DNA of 64,000 bases, taken from positions 1,922,001 through 1,986,000 of the forward strand of contig OZ244557.1 of assembly GCA_965217625.1 (NCBI GenBank), in the 5' to 3' direction. The translations under genes and the position numbers were made by a program. The notes under the pieces are model-generated. The model saw nothing but the letters and a program-made list of their open reading frames with translations. It did no database searches and was not told the origin of the DNA. How positions within the stretch are numbered: position 1 is the first letter of the stretch; each line of letters begins with the position of its first letter. Of this stretch, positions 23,275-34,800 are shown one piece after another. Origin of the DNA: TK10-74A sp965217625. Lineage in GTDB: Bacteria > Chloroflexota > Dehalococcoidia > Bin125.

Positions 23275-25958
23275 CCACGCGTTCCACGGCGGCCGATCTC
23301 TCGCCGGCGGCGCTGATCCGCGGCGCCGTCGCGCCCGAGCAGCAGCGGACGACGCAGGACGGCCGCTCCTGGCGGTTGATGGAGTCCGCGATCACGCTGG
23401 GCATCCTGCTGCTGGTGATCATCGCCGTGTCCGATTCCATCGCCGCCGCGAACTGGGTCGATGGCATGCCGGACGTGCGCGTCACGGCGCTGCTGGCGCT
23501 GGGCGTGGCGCTGGGGCTCGCGCGGCGGGTCGTGCCCTGGCCGCTGGCGTATGGGGGCGCCGTCGGGCTGGGCGTGATCGTCGTCTGCTGGCAGCTGCTG
23601 CGCATGGAGCACTTCACCGGCCAGATCTGGTTCTGGGAGCGCTTCATCGACCTGCGCTTCCGGCTCGAGGACTGGTTCACGCAGGCCTTCAACGACGGCA
23701 TCACGACGGACAACGTGCCGTTCGTGTTCTTCATCCTGGCGGCCGTCTGGCTGGCGACCTGCCCCACCGCGCTGATCGTGCTGCGGCGCCGCAACCCCTG
23801 GCCGCTGCTGATCCTGCTGGGCGTGCTGCTGTCGGTGAACGTCAGCTACCTGGGCGGCCGGCAGTGGGATCTGCACTTCGGCTTCTTCGTGGCGGGGGCC
23901 GCGCTGCTGGTCATGCGCGCCAGCCTGCTCTCGCGCATGACCGAGTGGCGCAGCCGCGGGACGCGCTTCCCCGACTTCATCAGCCTCAGCTTCCTGGGCG
24001 TCACGCTGCTGGCCGTGCTGAGCATGATGGTCGTCAGCCGGGTGCTGCCGCGCCCCGACCGCGCGGAGCCGCTGGCCGCGCTGTGGACCGGCGTCACCCA
24101 GCCGTTCGACGAACTGAGCCTGGACATGGAGCGCCTCTTCGGCGGCATCGACTCCAAGCGCGGCGCGCCGATCCACAGCTTCAGTTCGAACTTCGTCCTG
24201 CAGGGCGACATCAACCCGGGGCAGGGCATCATCGTGCGCGTCGACGCGCCCGAGGCCGGGCTGCTGCGCGGCGCCAGCTACGACCGCTACACGACGCGCG
24301 GCTGGCAGCAGAGCGCCGTGGTGACGACGAAGCCGGAGCCCGATCGCTCCTTCGGCGGCGAAGACGACAGCGTGTATAACTCGCGCCGCGAGGTCGTCGT
24401 GCGGTTGTCGGTCGAGCAGTCGGCGCGGGTGCTCTTCACGTTCGGCCTGCCCCAGGCGATCAGCCGCGAGGTGACGGTCGACCAGACGGCGCCGGGCGCG
24501 GTGCGCCTCGACATCGAGGACACGGGCGCGCGCGTCCCGCCCGAGCTGTTGGGGGTGGCGGAGGAGATCGCGGCCCGTGAGGAGGCCGGCGAGCCGTTCT
24601 CGGCCGAGGTCATCCCCGAGGGCTGGGTGCCGGTCGGATCCGAGGTCGGCGACGAGGGCGAGCTCTTGGCGCTGGAGTTGGAGAGCCGGCCCGCGGAGCC
24701 GGACGTGCTGCGGGTGCACCCCTCGGAGCCCATTCGCCCCGGCTTCACCTACGAGGTCACGGGCTCCGTGTCGGCGGCGTCGGTGGAGGAGTTGCAGGAG
24801 TCGGGCGGCGAATACCCGTTCTGGGTGCTGCAGCGCTATCTGCAGCTGCCGGCCGACTTGGACGACGCCAGCCTGGCCCGGCTGCGCAGCCTGGCGGTCA
24901 GCATCGTCGAGCGGGCCGACTCGCGCTACGACGCCGCGGCCGCCGTCGAGGGCTATCTGTGCTGCACGCCGCTGCGCGATGACGCGGGGGAGCTGCTGCT
25001 GGGGTCCGACGGGGAGCCGCGGCTGCTGTACCCCTTCACGCGGGACGTGGGCCTGCCGCCGCTGCGCAGCGACGCCGTGACCTGGTGGCTGTTCGACAAC
25101 CTGGACGCGGACGGGCTGCACGTCGGCGGCTACTACGACTACCACGCCAGCGCCATGGCGGTGCTGCTGCGCACGCTGGGCATTCCCGCCCGCGTGAGCA
25201 CCGGCTACGTGCTGGCGGAGGACAACTTCGATCCGCGCACCGCGACCTACATCGTGCGCGGGCAGCACGCCTATAGCTGGGTGGAGGTGTTCTTCCCCGA
25301 GTACGGCTGGGTGGACTTCGACCCCACGCCGGCGGTCGTGTCGGAGGGCTTCGCGGCGATCGCGGGGCAGCGCATCGCGGAGCAGCGCCTGCGCCCCTTC
25401 GCCTCCGACCTGCTGGACGACGCCGGTCTGCTGACCGGGCTGGACCCGTTCGACGAGTTTCTGTCGCTGCAGGAGCTCGGCGACCAATTCGACGATGAGG
25501 GCTTCAGCCGCGACACGGGCTTCAGCCCCCGGGTCTGGTGGGTGCTGGCGCCCCTGGGCCTGCTGCTGGCGCTGCTGGCAGCCGGTGGGAGCTCGGTGGC
25601 CGCCTGGCAGCTGTCGTTGCGCGGGCAGACGCCGGTCGAGCGGCTGTGGACGTCGACGCAGCGGTTGTCGCGCTGGGGCGGCGTGCGGGTCGATCCGGCC
25701 AACACGCCGCGGGAGTACGCGACCACGCTGGGCGCCGTCGTGCGGGACCCGGAGGCCTCGCAGCGCTTGGCCGACACCTACACCCGCGAACGTTTCTCGG
25801 CCGGGGCGCTGCCCGAGTCGCACTACGACCAGGCGCTGGGCGCCTGGCGGGCGCTGCGCGGGCGGCTGCTGCGTCGCATGTTCCGGCTGCCGATGCCCGC
25901 CACGCCCGGCGAGGCCGCGCCCCCCGAATCCCCTGCCCCGCCCCCGCCCACGGAGTGA
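23271..25958 (+). CDS. Membrane-bound transglutaminase-like protein with altered nucleophile site
   Basis: 895 residues. An N-terminal block of about six membrane helices (45-240) is followed by an extracytoplasmic region. The transglutaminase core spans about residues 600-690 and a further C-terminal helix (VWWVLAPLGLLLALLAAG) is followed by a cytoplasmic DUF4129-like tail. The His and Asp of the triad are kept in GQHAYSWVEVFFPEYGWVDFDPTP. The nucleophile segment, usually GxCxxFAxA, reads GGYYDYHASAMAVLLRTLG, with Tyr where Cys is expected. The protein may therefore be a non-catalytic family member. It forms the third gene of the MoxR-DUF58-TGase operon. Confidence 0.88.
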   Translation: MTTRSTAADLSPAALIRGAVAPEQQRTTQDGRSWRLMESAITLGILLLVIIAVSDSIAAANWVDGMPDVRVTALLALGVALGLARRVVPWPLAYGGAVGLGVIVVCWQLLRMEHFTGQIWFWERFIDLRFRLEDWFTQAFNDGITTDNVPFVFFILAAVWLATCPTALIVLRRRNPWPLLILLGVLLSVNVSYLGGRQWDLHFGFFVAGAALLVMRASLLSRMTEWRSRGTRFPDFISLSFLGVTLLAVLSMMVVSRVLPRPDRAEPLAALWTGVTQPFDELSLDMERLFGGIDSKRGAPIHSFSSNFVLQGDINPGQGIIVRVDAPEAGLLRGASYDRYTTRGWQQSAVVTTKPEPDRSFGGEDDSVYNSRREVVVRLSVEQSARVLFTFGLPQAISREVTVDQTAPGAVRLDIEDTGARVPPELLGVAEEIAAREEAGEPFSAEVIPEGWVPVGSEVGDEGELLALELESRPAEPDVLRVHPSEPIRPGFTYEVTGSVSAASVEELQESGGEYPFWVLQRYLQLPADLDDASLARLRSLAVSIVERADSRYDAAAAVEGYLCCTPLRDDAGELLLGSDGEPRLLYPFTRDVGLPPLRSDAVTWWLFDNLDADGLHVGGYYDYHASAMAVLLRTLGIPARVSTGYVLAEDNFDPRTATYIVRGQHAYSWVEVFFPEYGWVDFDPTPAVVSEGFAAIAGQRIAEQRLRPFASDLLDDAGLLTGLDPFDEFLSLQELGDQFDDEGFSRDTGFSPRVWWVLAPLGLLLALLAAGGSSVAAWQLSLRGQTPVERLWTSTQRLSRWGGVRVDPANTPREYATTLGAVVRDPEASQRLADTYTRERFSAGALPESHYDQALGAWRALRGRLLRRMFRLPMPATPGEAAPPESPAPPPPTE

Positions 25959-25968
25959 CGCCGGCCCG

Positions 25969-27816
25969 CTAGTAGTCGTCCTGGCCGGCGACCTCGACGT
26001 CGAGCAGTCCCAGCGTGGAGCGCCGCGCCTCCTCGATGGCGCGCAGCGCGTCGAGGATCGCGAGCGCCGCCTCCGGGCTGGGGTTGTTGCGGTCGAAGGC
26101 CCGGATCGCGTCCCGCAGCGCCTCCTGGGCGGGGCTGTAGCCGATCCCCGAGTCGTCCGCGCCCGGGACGGGGGCGCGCCCCGCCGGCCGGCCCGGCGCG
26201 GTGTCGACGGGGGAGCTGCCGTCGCCGCCCCCGCTCCCTTCGTCGCCGGACCCGCCCTCGCTGCCGGGTTCGTCAGAGTCGCCCGGCGCGCCGTCGTCGC
26301 CGGGCGGGGGAGCGAGGGCGGCCAGCAGCGTGTTGACGATCTCCAGATTCAGCTTGGCGTCGATGTCCGACGGTTCGATCAGCAGCGCCTCGATGTAGGC
26401 GCTGCGCGCCGCGACCAGATCCTCGCGCTCGAAGTGGTGGACGCCGAGCTGGTAGTAGGCGCGCGCGGCCAGGGCGTCATCGTCGCCGGCGAGGGCGCGG
26501 CGCGTGGCGTCGATGGCGGCGTCGTACTCCTCGAGGGCGTGCAGCGCGCGTGCCAGGTTCATTGCCAGCCGCGGGTCGCCGGGGGACGCCGCCAGCGCTT
26601 CCCGGTAGGCGGTGGCGGCGTCGTCGAAGCGGCCCTCGTCGAAGGCGGCCGTGCCGGCCGCGTTGCGCTCGGCCGCGAAGTCGCCGCAGGACGCGGCCGC
26701 CAGCGCGACGACGGGCAGCAGCCCGGCGAACAGGAGCCGTCGCCGCAAGCGCGAGGGCGCGCGCGCCGCGACCGGCGCCGCGCGCCGGGGGGGCCGCGCG
26801 GCGATCAGCGGCTCGATGAGCAGCAGCGCCAGCGCGAGCGCCAGCGCGATCTGGAAGCGCTCGCGGGGGCGGCGCTCCGTCGTGACCGCGAAGCGCGACG
26901 CCTCCAGCGCGTCGAAGTCGGCCGCGAGGTCGCTGAGCGCGCCCGGCTGATCGAGGCGGACGAAGCGGCCCCCGCCGCGGTCCGCGAGCGCCGCCAGGGC
27001 GGCGCTGTCGAGCCGCGTGACGATGGGTTCGCCGCTGCGGGCATCGATCTTATCGACCGTCTGCCCGGTGTTGCGGTTGACCACGGGGATCGTCGCGCCC
27101 GCCTCGCTGCCGGCGCCAGCCGTGAAGATGTGCACGTCCGCGGCCGCCGCCACGCGCGCCGCCGCGAGTGCGTCGCCGCTCAGGCTCTCGCCGTCGCCGA
27201 CCAGCAGGATCACGCGCGTTCGGGCGGGCGTCGTCTCCAGCAGCGCCAGCGACTGCGTGATCGCGGCCGCGACGTCCGTCCCCGGTCGCAGCGCCCGCTC
27301 GCCGGGCCGCATCGTGTCGATGATCGCGCGGGCGGTCTTCAGGTCGCGCGTGAGGGGGAAGCGGACCAGCGCCTCGCCGGCGTAGATCACGAGGCCGACG
27401 CGGTCGCCGGACATGCGGTCGAGCAGCGCCGCCAGCTCGGTCTGGGTGGCGAGCATGCGATTGGGGGTCGTGTCCTGCGCCGCCATGCTCAGCGACGCGT
27501 CGAGCGCGACGACCATCGCGACGCCCTGCTGCTCGAGCGGCCGCGTGCGCGCGCCGAACTGCGGCCGCGCGATCGCGATCGCCAGCAGCACGACGACCAG
27601 GCAGATCAGGCCGAACTTCCAGAGGCCGCGCCGGGGGTCGGCCCCGGCCAGGATGCGTCCGCCGCCGCGGTCGAGCAGGCGCGTGACCTGACGCGCGCGC
27701 CAGCGCAGGATGCGCAGCGAGATCCCGCCCGCCAGGATCCCGGCCAGCAGCAGCGCGAGGAGGGAGGGGTCTCCGAACTGGGCGAGGGGCGGCAGCGACA
27801 GGGCGACGAGGCTCAT
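25969..27816 (-). CDS. BatB-like VWA protein fused to a BatC-like TPR lipoprotein domain
   Basis: 615 residues from the ATG at 27816. The N-terminal half is BatB-like: a membrane helix, then a VWA domain with MIDAS start VALDASLSM and VGDGESLSG, and a second helix (QIALALALALLLIEPLIAA). It continues in frame into RLLFAGLLPVVALAAASCG, which resembles a lipoprotein signal peptide with lipobox, then three TPR units (about 385-490) and a Gly/Ser/Asp-rich tail as in BatC. It thus looks like a batB-batC fusion. In Bacteroides and Leptospira, Bat proteins support aerotolerance or stress resistance (family knowledge). It overlaps the upstream BatA-like gene by ATGA. Confidence 0.85.
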   Translation of the reverse strand: MSLVALSLPPLAQFGDPSLLALLLAGILAGGISLRILRWRARQVTRLLDRGGGRILAGADPRRGLWKFGLICLVVVLLAIAIARPQFGARTRPLEQQGVAMVVALDASLSMAAQDTTPNRMLATQTELAALLDRMSGDRVGLVIYAGEALVRFPLTRDLKTARAIIDTMRPGERALRPGTDVAAAITQSLALLETTPARTRVILLVGDGESLSGDALAAARVAAAADVHIFTAGAGSEAGATIPVVNRNTGQTVDKIDARSGEPIVTRLDSAALAALADRGGGRFVRLDQPGALSDLAADFDALEASRFAVTTERRPRERFQIALALALALLLIEPLIAARPPRRAAPVAARAPSRLRRRLLFAGLLPVVALAAASCGDFAAERNAAGTAAFDEGRFDDAATAYREALAASPGDPRLAMNLARALHALEEYDAAIDATRRALAGDDDALAARAYYQLGVHHFEREDLVAARSAYIEALLIEPSDIDAKLNLEIVNTLLAALAPPPGDDGAPGDSDEPGSEGGSGDEGSGGGDGSSPVDTAPGRPAGRAPVPGADDSGIGYSPAQEALRDAIRAFDRNNPSPEAALAILDALRAIEEARRSTLGLLDVEVAGQDDY

Positions 27817-28766
27817 GGCGCGCGCCTCCACCAGGTGGCGTGGCCCAGCAATTCGATCAGGATGAGCGCGATCGCGGGGAGGAGGAACCAGGGCATGCGC
27901 TCGCGGAAGACGGTGAACTCCTCGGTGTCGAGCCGCGCCCGCTCGAGGGCGTCGATGGCGGCGTAGGCGTTCTCCAGGTCCTCGATCTCGGAGGCGCGGA
28001 AGTACTCGCCGCCGGTGCGGTCGGCGATGAAGCGCAGGGCGATCTCATCGACGACGCCCTGGTAGGCGTCGGGATCGGCGATGGCGATGGTGTAGACGCG
28101 CACGCCCAGCGCCTCGGCGATGCCCGCCGCGTCGACGGGGCGCACCGTGCGCACGTTGTCCTCTCCGTCGGTGAGCAGCACGACGATGCGGCTGGGCGCC
28201 TCGGAGTCGCGCAGCAGCTCGACCGATTGCGCCAGCGCCAGGCCCACGGCGGTGCCGCCGGGCAGCAGGCCGGGGCGCATCGTGTTGGCGATCAGGCTGT
28301 CGATGGCTTGCAGGTCGAGCGTGGGCGGGCTGAGGACGAGCGTGCGGGACTCGAAGATGAGCAGCCCGACGCGGTCGTCGCCGCGCCCGGCGATGAAGTC
28401 GCGCGCCACGCGCCGGGCGGCGTCGAGCCGCTCCTCGGATCCGAGCATCTCCTGCGCCATGCTCAGCGAGGCGTCGATCGCGAGCATGATGTCGATGCCC
28501 TCGGCGGGGGTGCTGGCCTCGGCGTCGGCGGTCTGGGGGCGCGCCAGGGCGACGATGATCAGCGCGGCGGCGGCCAGTCGCAGGGCGGGCAGCCAGGGCA
28601 GGCTGCGCAACCGCCAGGAGCGACCGCCGCCGCCGTCGGCGGGCAGCGCGGTCAGGCTGGGCAGGCGCAGGCTGGCGGGATGGCGGCGTCCGTCGCGGCG
28701 CAGCAGCCAGGCGAACAGCGGCAGCAGCGCCAGCAGGGCGAGCAGTTCGGGGTCGGCGAAGCGCAT
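27813..28766 (-). CDS. BatA-like membrane VWA protein
   Basis: 317 residues from the ATG at 28766 (MRFADPELLALLALLPLFAWLL). Two N-terminal membrane helices, a VWA domain with the intact MIDAS D-x-S-x-S (LAIDASLSM), VLLTDGEDNV, and a C-terminal helix (FLLPAIALILIELLGHATWW). The layout and length match BatA/BatB proteins of the aerotolerance operon. It overlaps the BatB/C fusion gene by ATGA and abuts the BatD-like gene. Confidence 0.9.
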   Translation of the reverse strand: MRFADPELLALLALLPLFAWLLRRDGRRHPASLRLPSLTALPADGGGGRSWRLRSLPWLPALRLAAAALIIVALARPQTADAEASTPAEGIDIMLAIDASLSMAQEMLGSEERLDAARRVARDFIAGRGDDRVGLLIFESRTLVLSPPTLDLQAIDSLIANTMRPGLLPGGTAVGLALAQSVELLRDSEAPSRIVVLLTDGEDNVRTVRPVDAAGIAEALGVRVYTIAIADPDAYQGVVDEIALRFIADRTGGEYFRASEIEDLENAYAAIDALERARLDTEEFTVFRERMPWFLLPAIALILIELLGHATWWRRAP

Positions 28767-29725
28767 CACTCCACCTCGCTCGTTGGGCCGGCGGCGATGG
28801 GGCCGGCCCCCACGATGGCCTGCGCCAGGTCGAGGTAGCGCGCGACGCGGGCGGCGCTGGGCGTGGAGCCGGCGTAGGCGATGCCGTCGCAGGCCTGACA
28901 GAGGCTGCGCACGCGCTGCACGGTGCCCGCGTCGGCGCCGGCGCGGGCGAGCCGCTCGGCCAGCTCCGACGCCGTGAGGTTGCGCGCCGGCAGCTCGTAG
29001 CGGGCGGCCAGGTAGCCGCGCACGGCGGCGTTGATGCGGGCGCAGAACTCGTCGACGGCGTGAGGCAGCAGGCCGGCGTCGGCGATGGCGCGCAGGTCGC
29101 GGCCGGCCAGCGCGCCGGGGCCGGGGGCCGGGGTCGCCGCCGGCGACGGTCGCCGTCGCCAGACGACGCCCATGCCCGCGACGACGAGCAGCACCGCGAT
29201 CGATCCGCCCAGCGCGACGGGCGCCAGCGGGAACCCCGCCCCGCCGATCGCCTCGGCCGGCTTGAGGCCGCGCGGGACCAGCGATCCATCGGCGGGCAGC
29301 AGCGAGCGCACGGCGACCGTCTGCGTGGGCGGCTGGATCGGGGTCGTCAGGCCGTCGCGGCGATAGGAGAGCGCGGGCGGCGTCAGAGAGAGCAGGCCGG
29401 TCGCGAAGGCGCGCGTCTCGTAGACCAGCGTGACCCGGATGCGGCCGTCGCCAGCCGTGTCGCGCGTCACGACCGGCGCCGCCGGATCGAGGTCGCCCAG
29501 CGGCCCCTCGGGCGGCGGGACGAGCAGCTCGCCCTCGGGCGGGTGCGTCACGACGACCGTCAGCCGCACGGGGTCGCCGATGGTGTCGCCCTCGCGCTCC
29601 ACCTCGACGCCCACGGCGACGCCGGGCGGCAGCGCGGGCGGCGCCTGCGCGACGGCCGGGGGCGCGCCCGCTGCGAGCAAGGCGGCCAGACCCGCGAGCG
29701 CGACGATCAGGCGGCGGGCCCTCAT
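28766..29725 (-). CDS. BatD/DUF4381-like membrane protein
   Basis: 319 residues. Signal peptide (LIVALAGLAALLAAGAPPAVA), a beta-rich extracytoplasmic domain (VEVEREGDTIGDPVRLTVVV), one membrane helix (VALGGSIAVLLVVAGMGVVW), and a cytoplasmic helical tail (INAAVRGYLAARYELPARNLTASELAERL) as seen in proteins between DUF58 and VWA genes. Its start overlaps the stop of the DUF58 gene by ATGA. Role unknown; probably assembles with the VWA proteins. Confidence 0.75.
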   Translation of the reverse strand: MRARRLIVALAGLAALLAAGAPPAVAQAPPALPPGVAVGVEVEREGDTIGDPVRLTVVVTHPPEGELLVPPPEGPLGDLDPAAPVVTRDTAGDGRIRVTLVYETRAFATGLLSLTPPALSYRRDGLTTPIQPPTQTVAVRSLLPADGSLVPRGLKPAEAIGGAGFPLAPVALGGSIAVLLVVAGMGVVWRRRPSPAATPAPGPGALAGRDLRAIADAGLLPHAVDEFCARINAAVRGYLAARYELPARNLTASELAERLARAGADAGTVQRVRSLCQACDGIAYAGSTPSAARVARYLDLAQAIVGAGPIAAGPTSEVE

Positions 29726-30669
29726 CGGCGCTGGGTCCGCTGGCGGAAGAGCCGCGCCAGGGCGGGGCCGGCGGGGGCGTCGCTGGGCAGCGACAGGTAG
29801 TCGGCGCCGGCCCCGCGCAGCAGCCGCCGGACATCCTGCGCGCGGTCGGCGTCGGCGCGGGCGAAGTCGAATCGCCGATCGCGGCGGGGTCGGCCGTGAC
29901 GACGCGGCCCGACTCGGCGTCCTCGATCGTCAGCAGGCCGCCGCTGGGCAGCCGCGCCTGGGCGGGATCGTGGACGTGCAGCGCCAGCACGTCGTGCGCG
30001 ACGGCGAGGCGGCGCATGGCGGGCTGCCAGTCGCCATCGCCCCCGGCCGCGCCGTGGAAGTCGGAGATGACGGCCACGATGGCGCCGCCGCGCAGCGTGC
30101 GCGCGGCGTGCTCGAGCGCCGCGGCGAGGTCGCTGCCCGTGCCCTGGGGCTGCAGGTGCAGGAGGTCGTGCAGCAGGCGCAGGACGTGCGCGCCGCCGCG
30201 GGCGGGCCGCAGCAGGTACTCGGTGCGGTCGCTGAAGGCGATCGCGCCGACGCGGTCGCGGCTGGCGGCGGCGGAGAAGCCCAGCAGCCCCGCCACCTCG
30301 ATCGCGAAGCGGCGCACGCTGCGGCCCGTCGTCCCGAAGCCGGCCGAGCGGCTGACGTCGAGCACGATCAGCAGCGTGCGCTCCCGCTCCTCGACGAACT
30401 CCTTGACGTAGGGCGCGCCGCGCCGGGCGGTGACGTTCCAGTCGATCATGCGCACTTCGTCGCCGGGGGTGTAGGCGCGGATCGAGGCGAACTCCAGGCC
30501 GCGGCCGCGGAAGGCGCTGCGGAAGTCGCCGGCCATGCGCTCGCGCAGCGCCGTGCGGGCCTGGATCTCGATGGCGCGCACCTCGCGACGGATGCGCGCC
30601 TCCGCGTCCGCCGGCGCCTCGGCATCGCCCTGCAGGGCGCCGGGCGGGGAGAGCCAGCCCAGCAGCCGG

Positions 30670-30686
<17 letters not shown>
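29722..30686 (-). CDS. DUF58 protein of the Bat cluster, frame broken near its 3' end
   Basis: Starts at the ATG at 30686 (MSRFADRLLGWLSPPG). It has the DUF58 core FRGRGLEFASIRAYTPGDEV-RMIDWNVTARRG, the VWA-like LLIVLDVSRSAGFGTTG and DRVGAIAFSD. After VVTADPAAI (near 29876-29882) the frame is lost. The next frame continues sensibly with RRFDFARADADRAQDVRRLL, GAGADYLSLPSDA and ends at 29722 with an ATGA overlap to the next gene, exactly as expected for the operon. One missing base explains it. It is cytoplasmic, with no membrane helix, unlike the DUF58 protein at 22015. Confidence 0.85.
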
Positions 30687-31749
<1,063 letters not shown>

Positions 31750-31834
31750 TCGCGCATGAGTGCTCCCGGTGTGCGGTGACCGTCGGTGCGCTGAGTGTAG
31801 CCGTCCGGCGGGATCGCCGATCGCGCCCGCCGGG

Positions 31835-34800
31835 CTACCCGCCCGCGACGGCGACGGGCGCGGCCTCGATCTCCGCGCCGCCGCACTCGCCCAGCGCCTG
31901 CCGCAGCGATTCGACCAGCGCGTGGCTGGTGGCGCAGTCGGGCAGCGCCAGGGTCACGGTCTCGCCCAGCCCCGCGATGGTGAGGTAGGCGGGCTGGTCG
32001 CCGGGGGTGTCGCGGACGAGGCGCAGGACCTCCTGCAACCGCGCCCGATCGGCGGCCTCGTCGTCGGTTTCGCGCAGCCGCACCTGCAGCGCGGGGGGCG
32101 CGCCGGTCGCCGGGCGGGGCGCGGCGGGCGGGGCGGGCGCGGCCGGCGCGGGCGGTGCGGGCGGCGCCTCGGCGACGGCGGGTGCGGCGGGTGCGGCGGG
32201 CGCGGCGGCGGGCGCCGGCGAGGCGGTCTTCCCATTCGACGATGCGGGCGCCGATCGGGCGGCGCCGTTGGCGCGCCGGGGTCGCGGCGTGCGCGCCGTC
32301 AGATCCCAGTGCGCGGGGTCGTCGCGCAGTTGGCCGCCGTCGGGGCCGTCCTCCCAGATCGTCGCGCGCTCGACGGCGACGGTGACGCGGTCGCCGCGCA
32401 AACGCACGCGCGCGTGCGCCACGATGATGTTGCCGTCCGCCCAAAGGTCGCGCGTGGTGGCGTAGAGATCGGGCCAGACGGTGAGTTCCACCGCGCCCGT
32501 GAGGTCCTCGATCTCGACGGCGGCGAAGGGCTCGCCCTTGCGCGTCGTGAGCGATCGCACCAGCGTGACCGCGCCCGCCACGATCAGGTCCTGGCCCTCG
32601 TGCTCGGCGCTGATCTCTCCGGCGGCGATCGTGACGTAGGGGTGCAGGGCCGCGCTGGGCCGCTGGAAGGGATGCGCCGAGACGTACACGCCCAGCAGTT
32701 CCTTCTCCCACTGCAGTTGCTCCGCGCCCGTGACGTCGGCGGCGGCGACGTCATCGAGCGCGAGCGCGGGGCGCGGCGTCTCCACCTGGTCGCCGAAGAG
32801 GTCGAACATCGTCGTCTGGCCGCTGTCGCGCAGCTCGCGCTCGCGCTGGGCCAGGCGCAGGATGCGGTCGACGGCGGCCAGGGCGGGCCCCCGCTCGACC
32901 AGGGCGTCGAGGGCGCCGACCTTGATCAGGCTCTCCAGGGCGCGCTTGTTGACGCCGCCCAGGTCGGCGCGCCGGCAGAGATCCTCCAGCGAGGCGAAGG
33001 GGCCGCTGGCGTCGCGCTCGGCGATCAGGGTGTCCATGGCCAAGCGGCCGACATTCTTCACATTCGTGAGGCCGATGCGGACGCCCCGCCGGTCGCCGGC
33101 CAGGGCTTCGGTCTGGAAGTTCGCGCGGGAGCGATTGATGTCCGGCGGCAGCAGCGGGGCGCCCATCCGGGCGCACTCGGCGGCGGCCAGCCCCACGCGG
33201 TCGGAGTTGCCGCCGGCGGCGCGCAGCACGGCCGTCATGTAGGCGACGGGGTGGTGCGCCTTCAGGTAGGCGGTCTGGTAGGCGATGCTGCCGTAGCAGA
33301 CGGCGTGGGCCTTGTTGAAGGCGTAGCCGGCGAACGGCTCCACGAGGTTGAAGACGGTGTTCGCCTCGGCGGCGCTGTAGCCCAGCCGCTCCGCCCCCTG
33401 CACGAAGCGGCCGCGCTCGGCCTGCATGACCTCCGCGATCTTCTTGCCCATGGCCTTGCGCATGATGTCGGCCTGGCCCAGCGTGTAGCCGGCGAACTTG
33501 CGCGCGATCTGCAGCACCTGGTCCTGGTAGACGATGACCCCGTAGGTGGCGTCGAGGATCTCGGCGAGGTCGGGGTGGGGGTAGCTGATCGCCTCGTCGC
33601 CGTGCTTCGAGCGAATGAAGCGCGGGATGTGGTCCATGGGCCCGGGCCGGTACAGCGCCACCATCGCCGCCAGGTCCGACAACTGCGTGGGCTTGAGGTC
33701 CTGCACGTAGCGCCGCATGCCCGCCGACTCGAGCTGGAAGACGCCAAAGGTGTCGCCCGTGGAGAGCATCGCGAACGTCTCCGGGTCGCCGTCGGGCAGG
33801 TTGACGTAGTCGGGGCGCTCGCCGGTCTCGTCCTCGACGATGGCGACCGCCGCCTCAAGGATGGTGAGGTTGGTGAGCCCCAGGAAGTCCATCTTGAGCA
33901 GGCCGATGGCGGCGCACTGGTTCATCGCCCACTGGGTCATGGGCACGGCGCTCTCGTCGTCGTCGTCGGCGCGGGCGGGGCGCTGCAGGGGGACGTTCTC
34001 GATCAGCGGCTCGCGCGCGATGACGACCGCGGCGGCGTGCGTGCCGGCGTGCCGCGCGACGCCTTCGAGCTTGCGCGCCTGGTCGACGAGCTTCTTCGTG
34101 TCCGGCTCCGCCTCGTAGGCGGCGCGCAGCTCCTGGCTGCCCGTCAGGGCGGAGTCGAGCGTGGTGTTGACCTGCGTCGGGATGAGGCGGGCGATGCGGT
34201 CGGCGGCGCCGTAGGTCATGCCCAGGGCGCGGCCGGTGTCGCGGATGGCGGCCTTCGCGCCCAGGGTGCCGAAGGTGATGATCTGCGCGACGCGGTCGTG
34301 GCCGTACTTGTCGGCGACGTAGCGGATCACCTCGTCGCGGCGGTCGTCGGCGAAGTCCATGTCGATGTCCGGCATCTCGTGCCGCTCGACGTTGAGGAAG
34401 CGCTCGAAGATGAGGTCGTGCGCGAGCGGGTCGATGTCGGTGATCTCGAGGCAATAGAGGATGATGCTGGCCGCGGCGCTGCCGCGCACGCCCATCGCGA
34501 TGCGCTGCCGGCGCGCGAACTGCGCGAAGTCGCGCACGATCAGGAAGTACTCGGCGAAGCCCGTCTGCTCCACGACGCTGAGCTCGTATTGCAGGCGCGC
34601 GACGTGCGCGGGGGTGGGGGCGCCGTAGCGCTGCTGCAGCCCCGCGGCGCTCAGATCGGCGAGGTGCTGCTGGGCGGTCGTGCCGGGGGGCAGGTCGGGG
34701 TCGGGGAGCTGCAGGCGGTTGAACGCCAGCTCGACGCCGCAGCGCTGCGTGATCGCGACCGTGTTGCGCAGCGCCTCCGGCAGCTCCGGGAAGCGCTCGG

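Noticed and set aside
22905..25823. Long minus-strand frame opposite the DUF58 and transglutaminase genes
   Set aside because: Arg/Gln/His-rich antisense frame with no recognisable domain; the plus-strand genes are clear.
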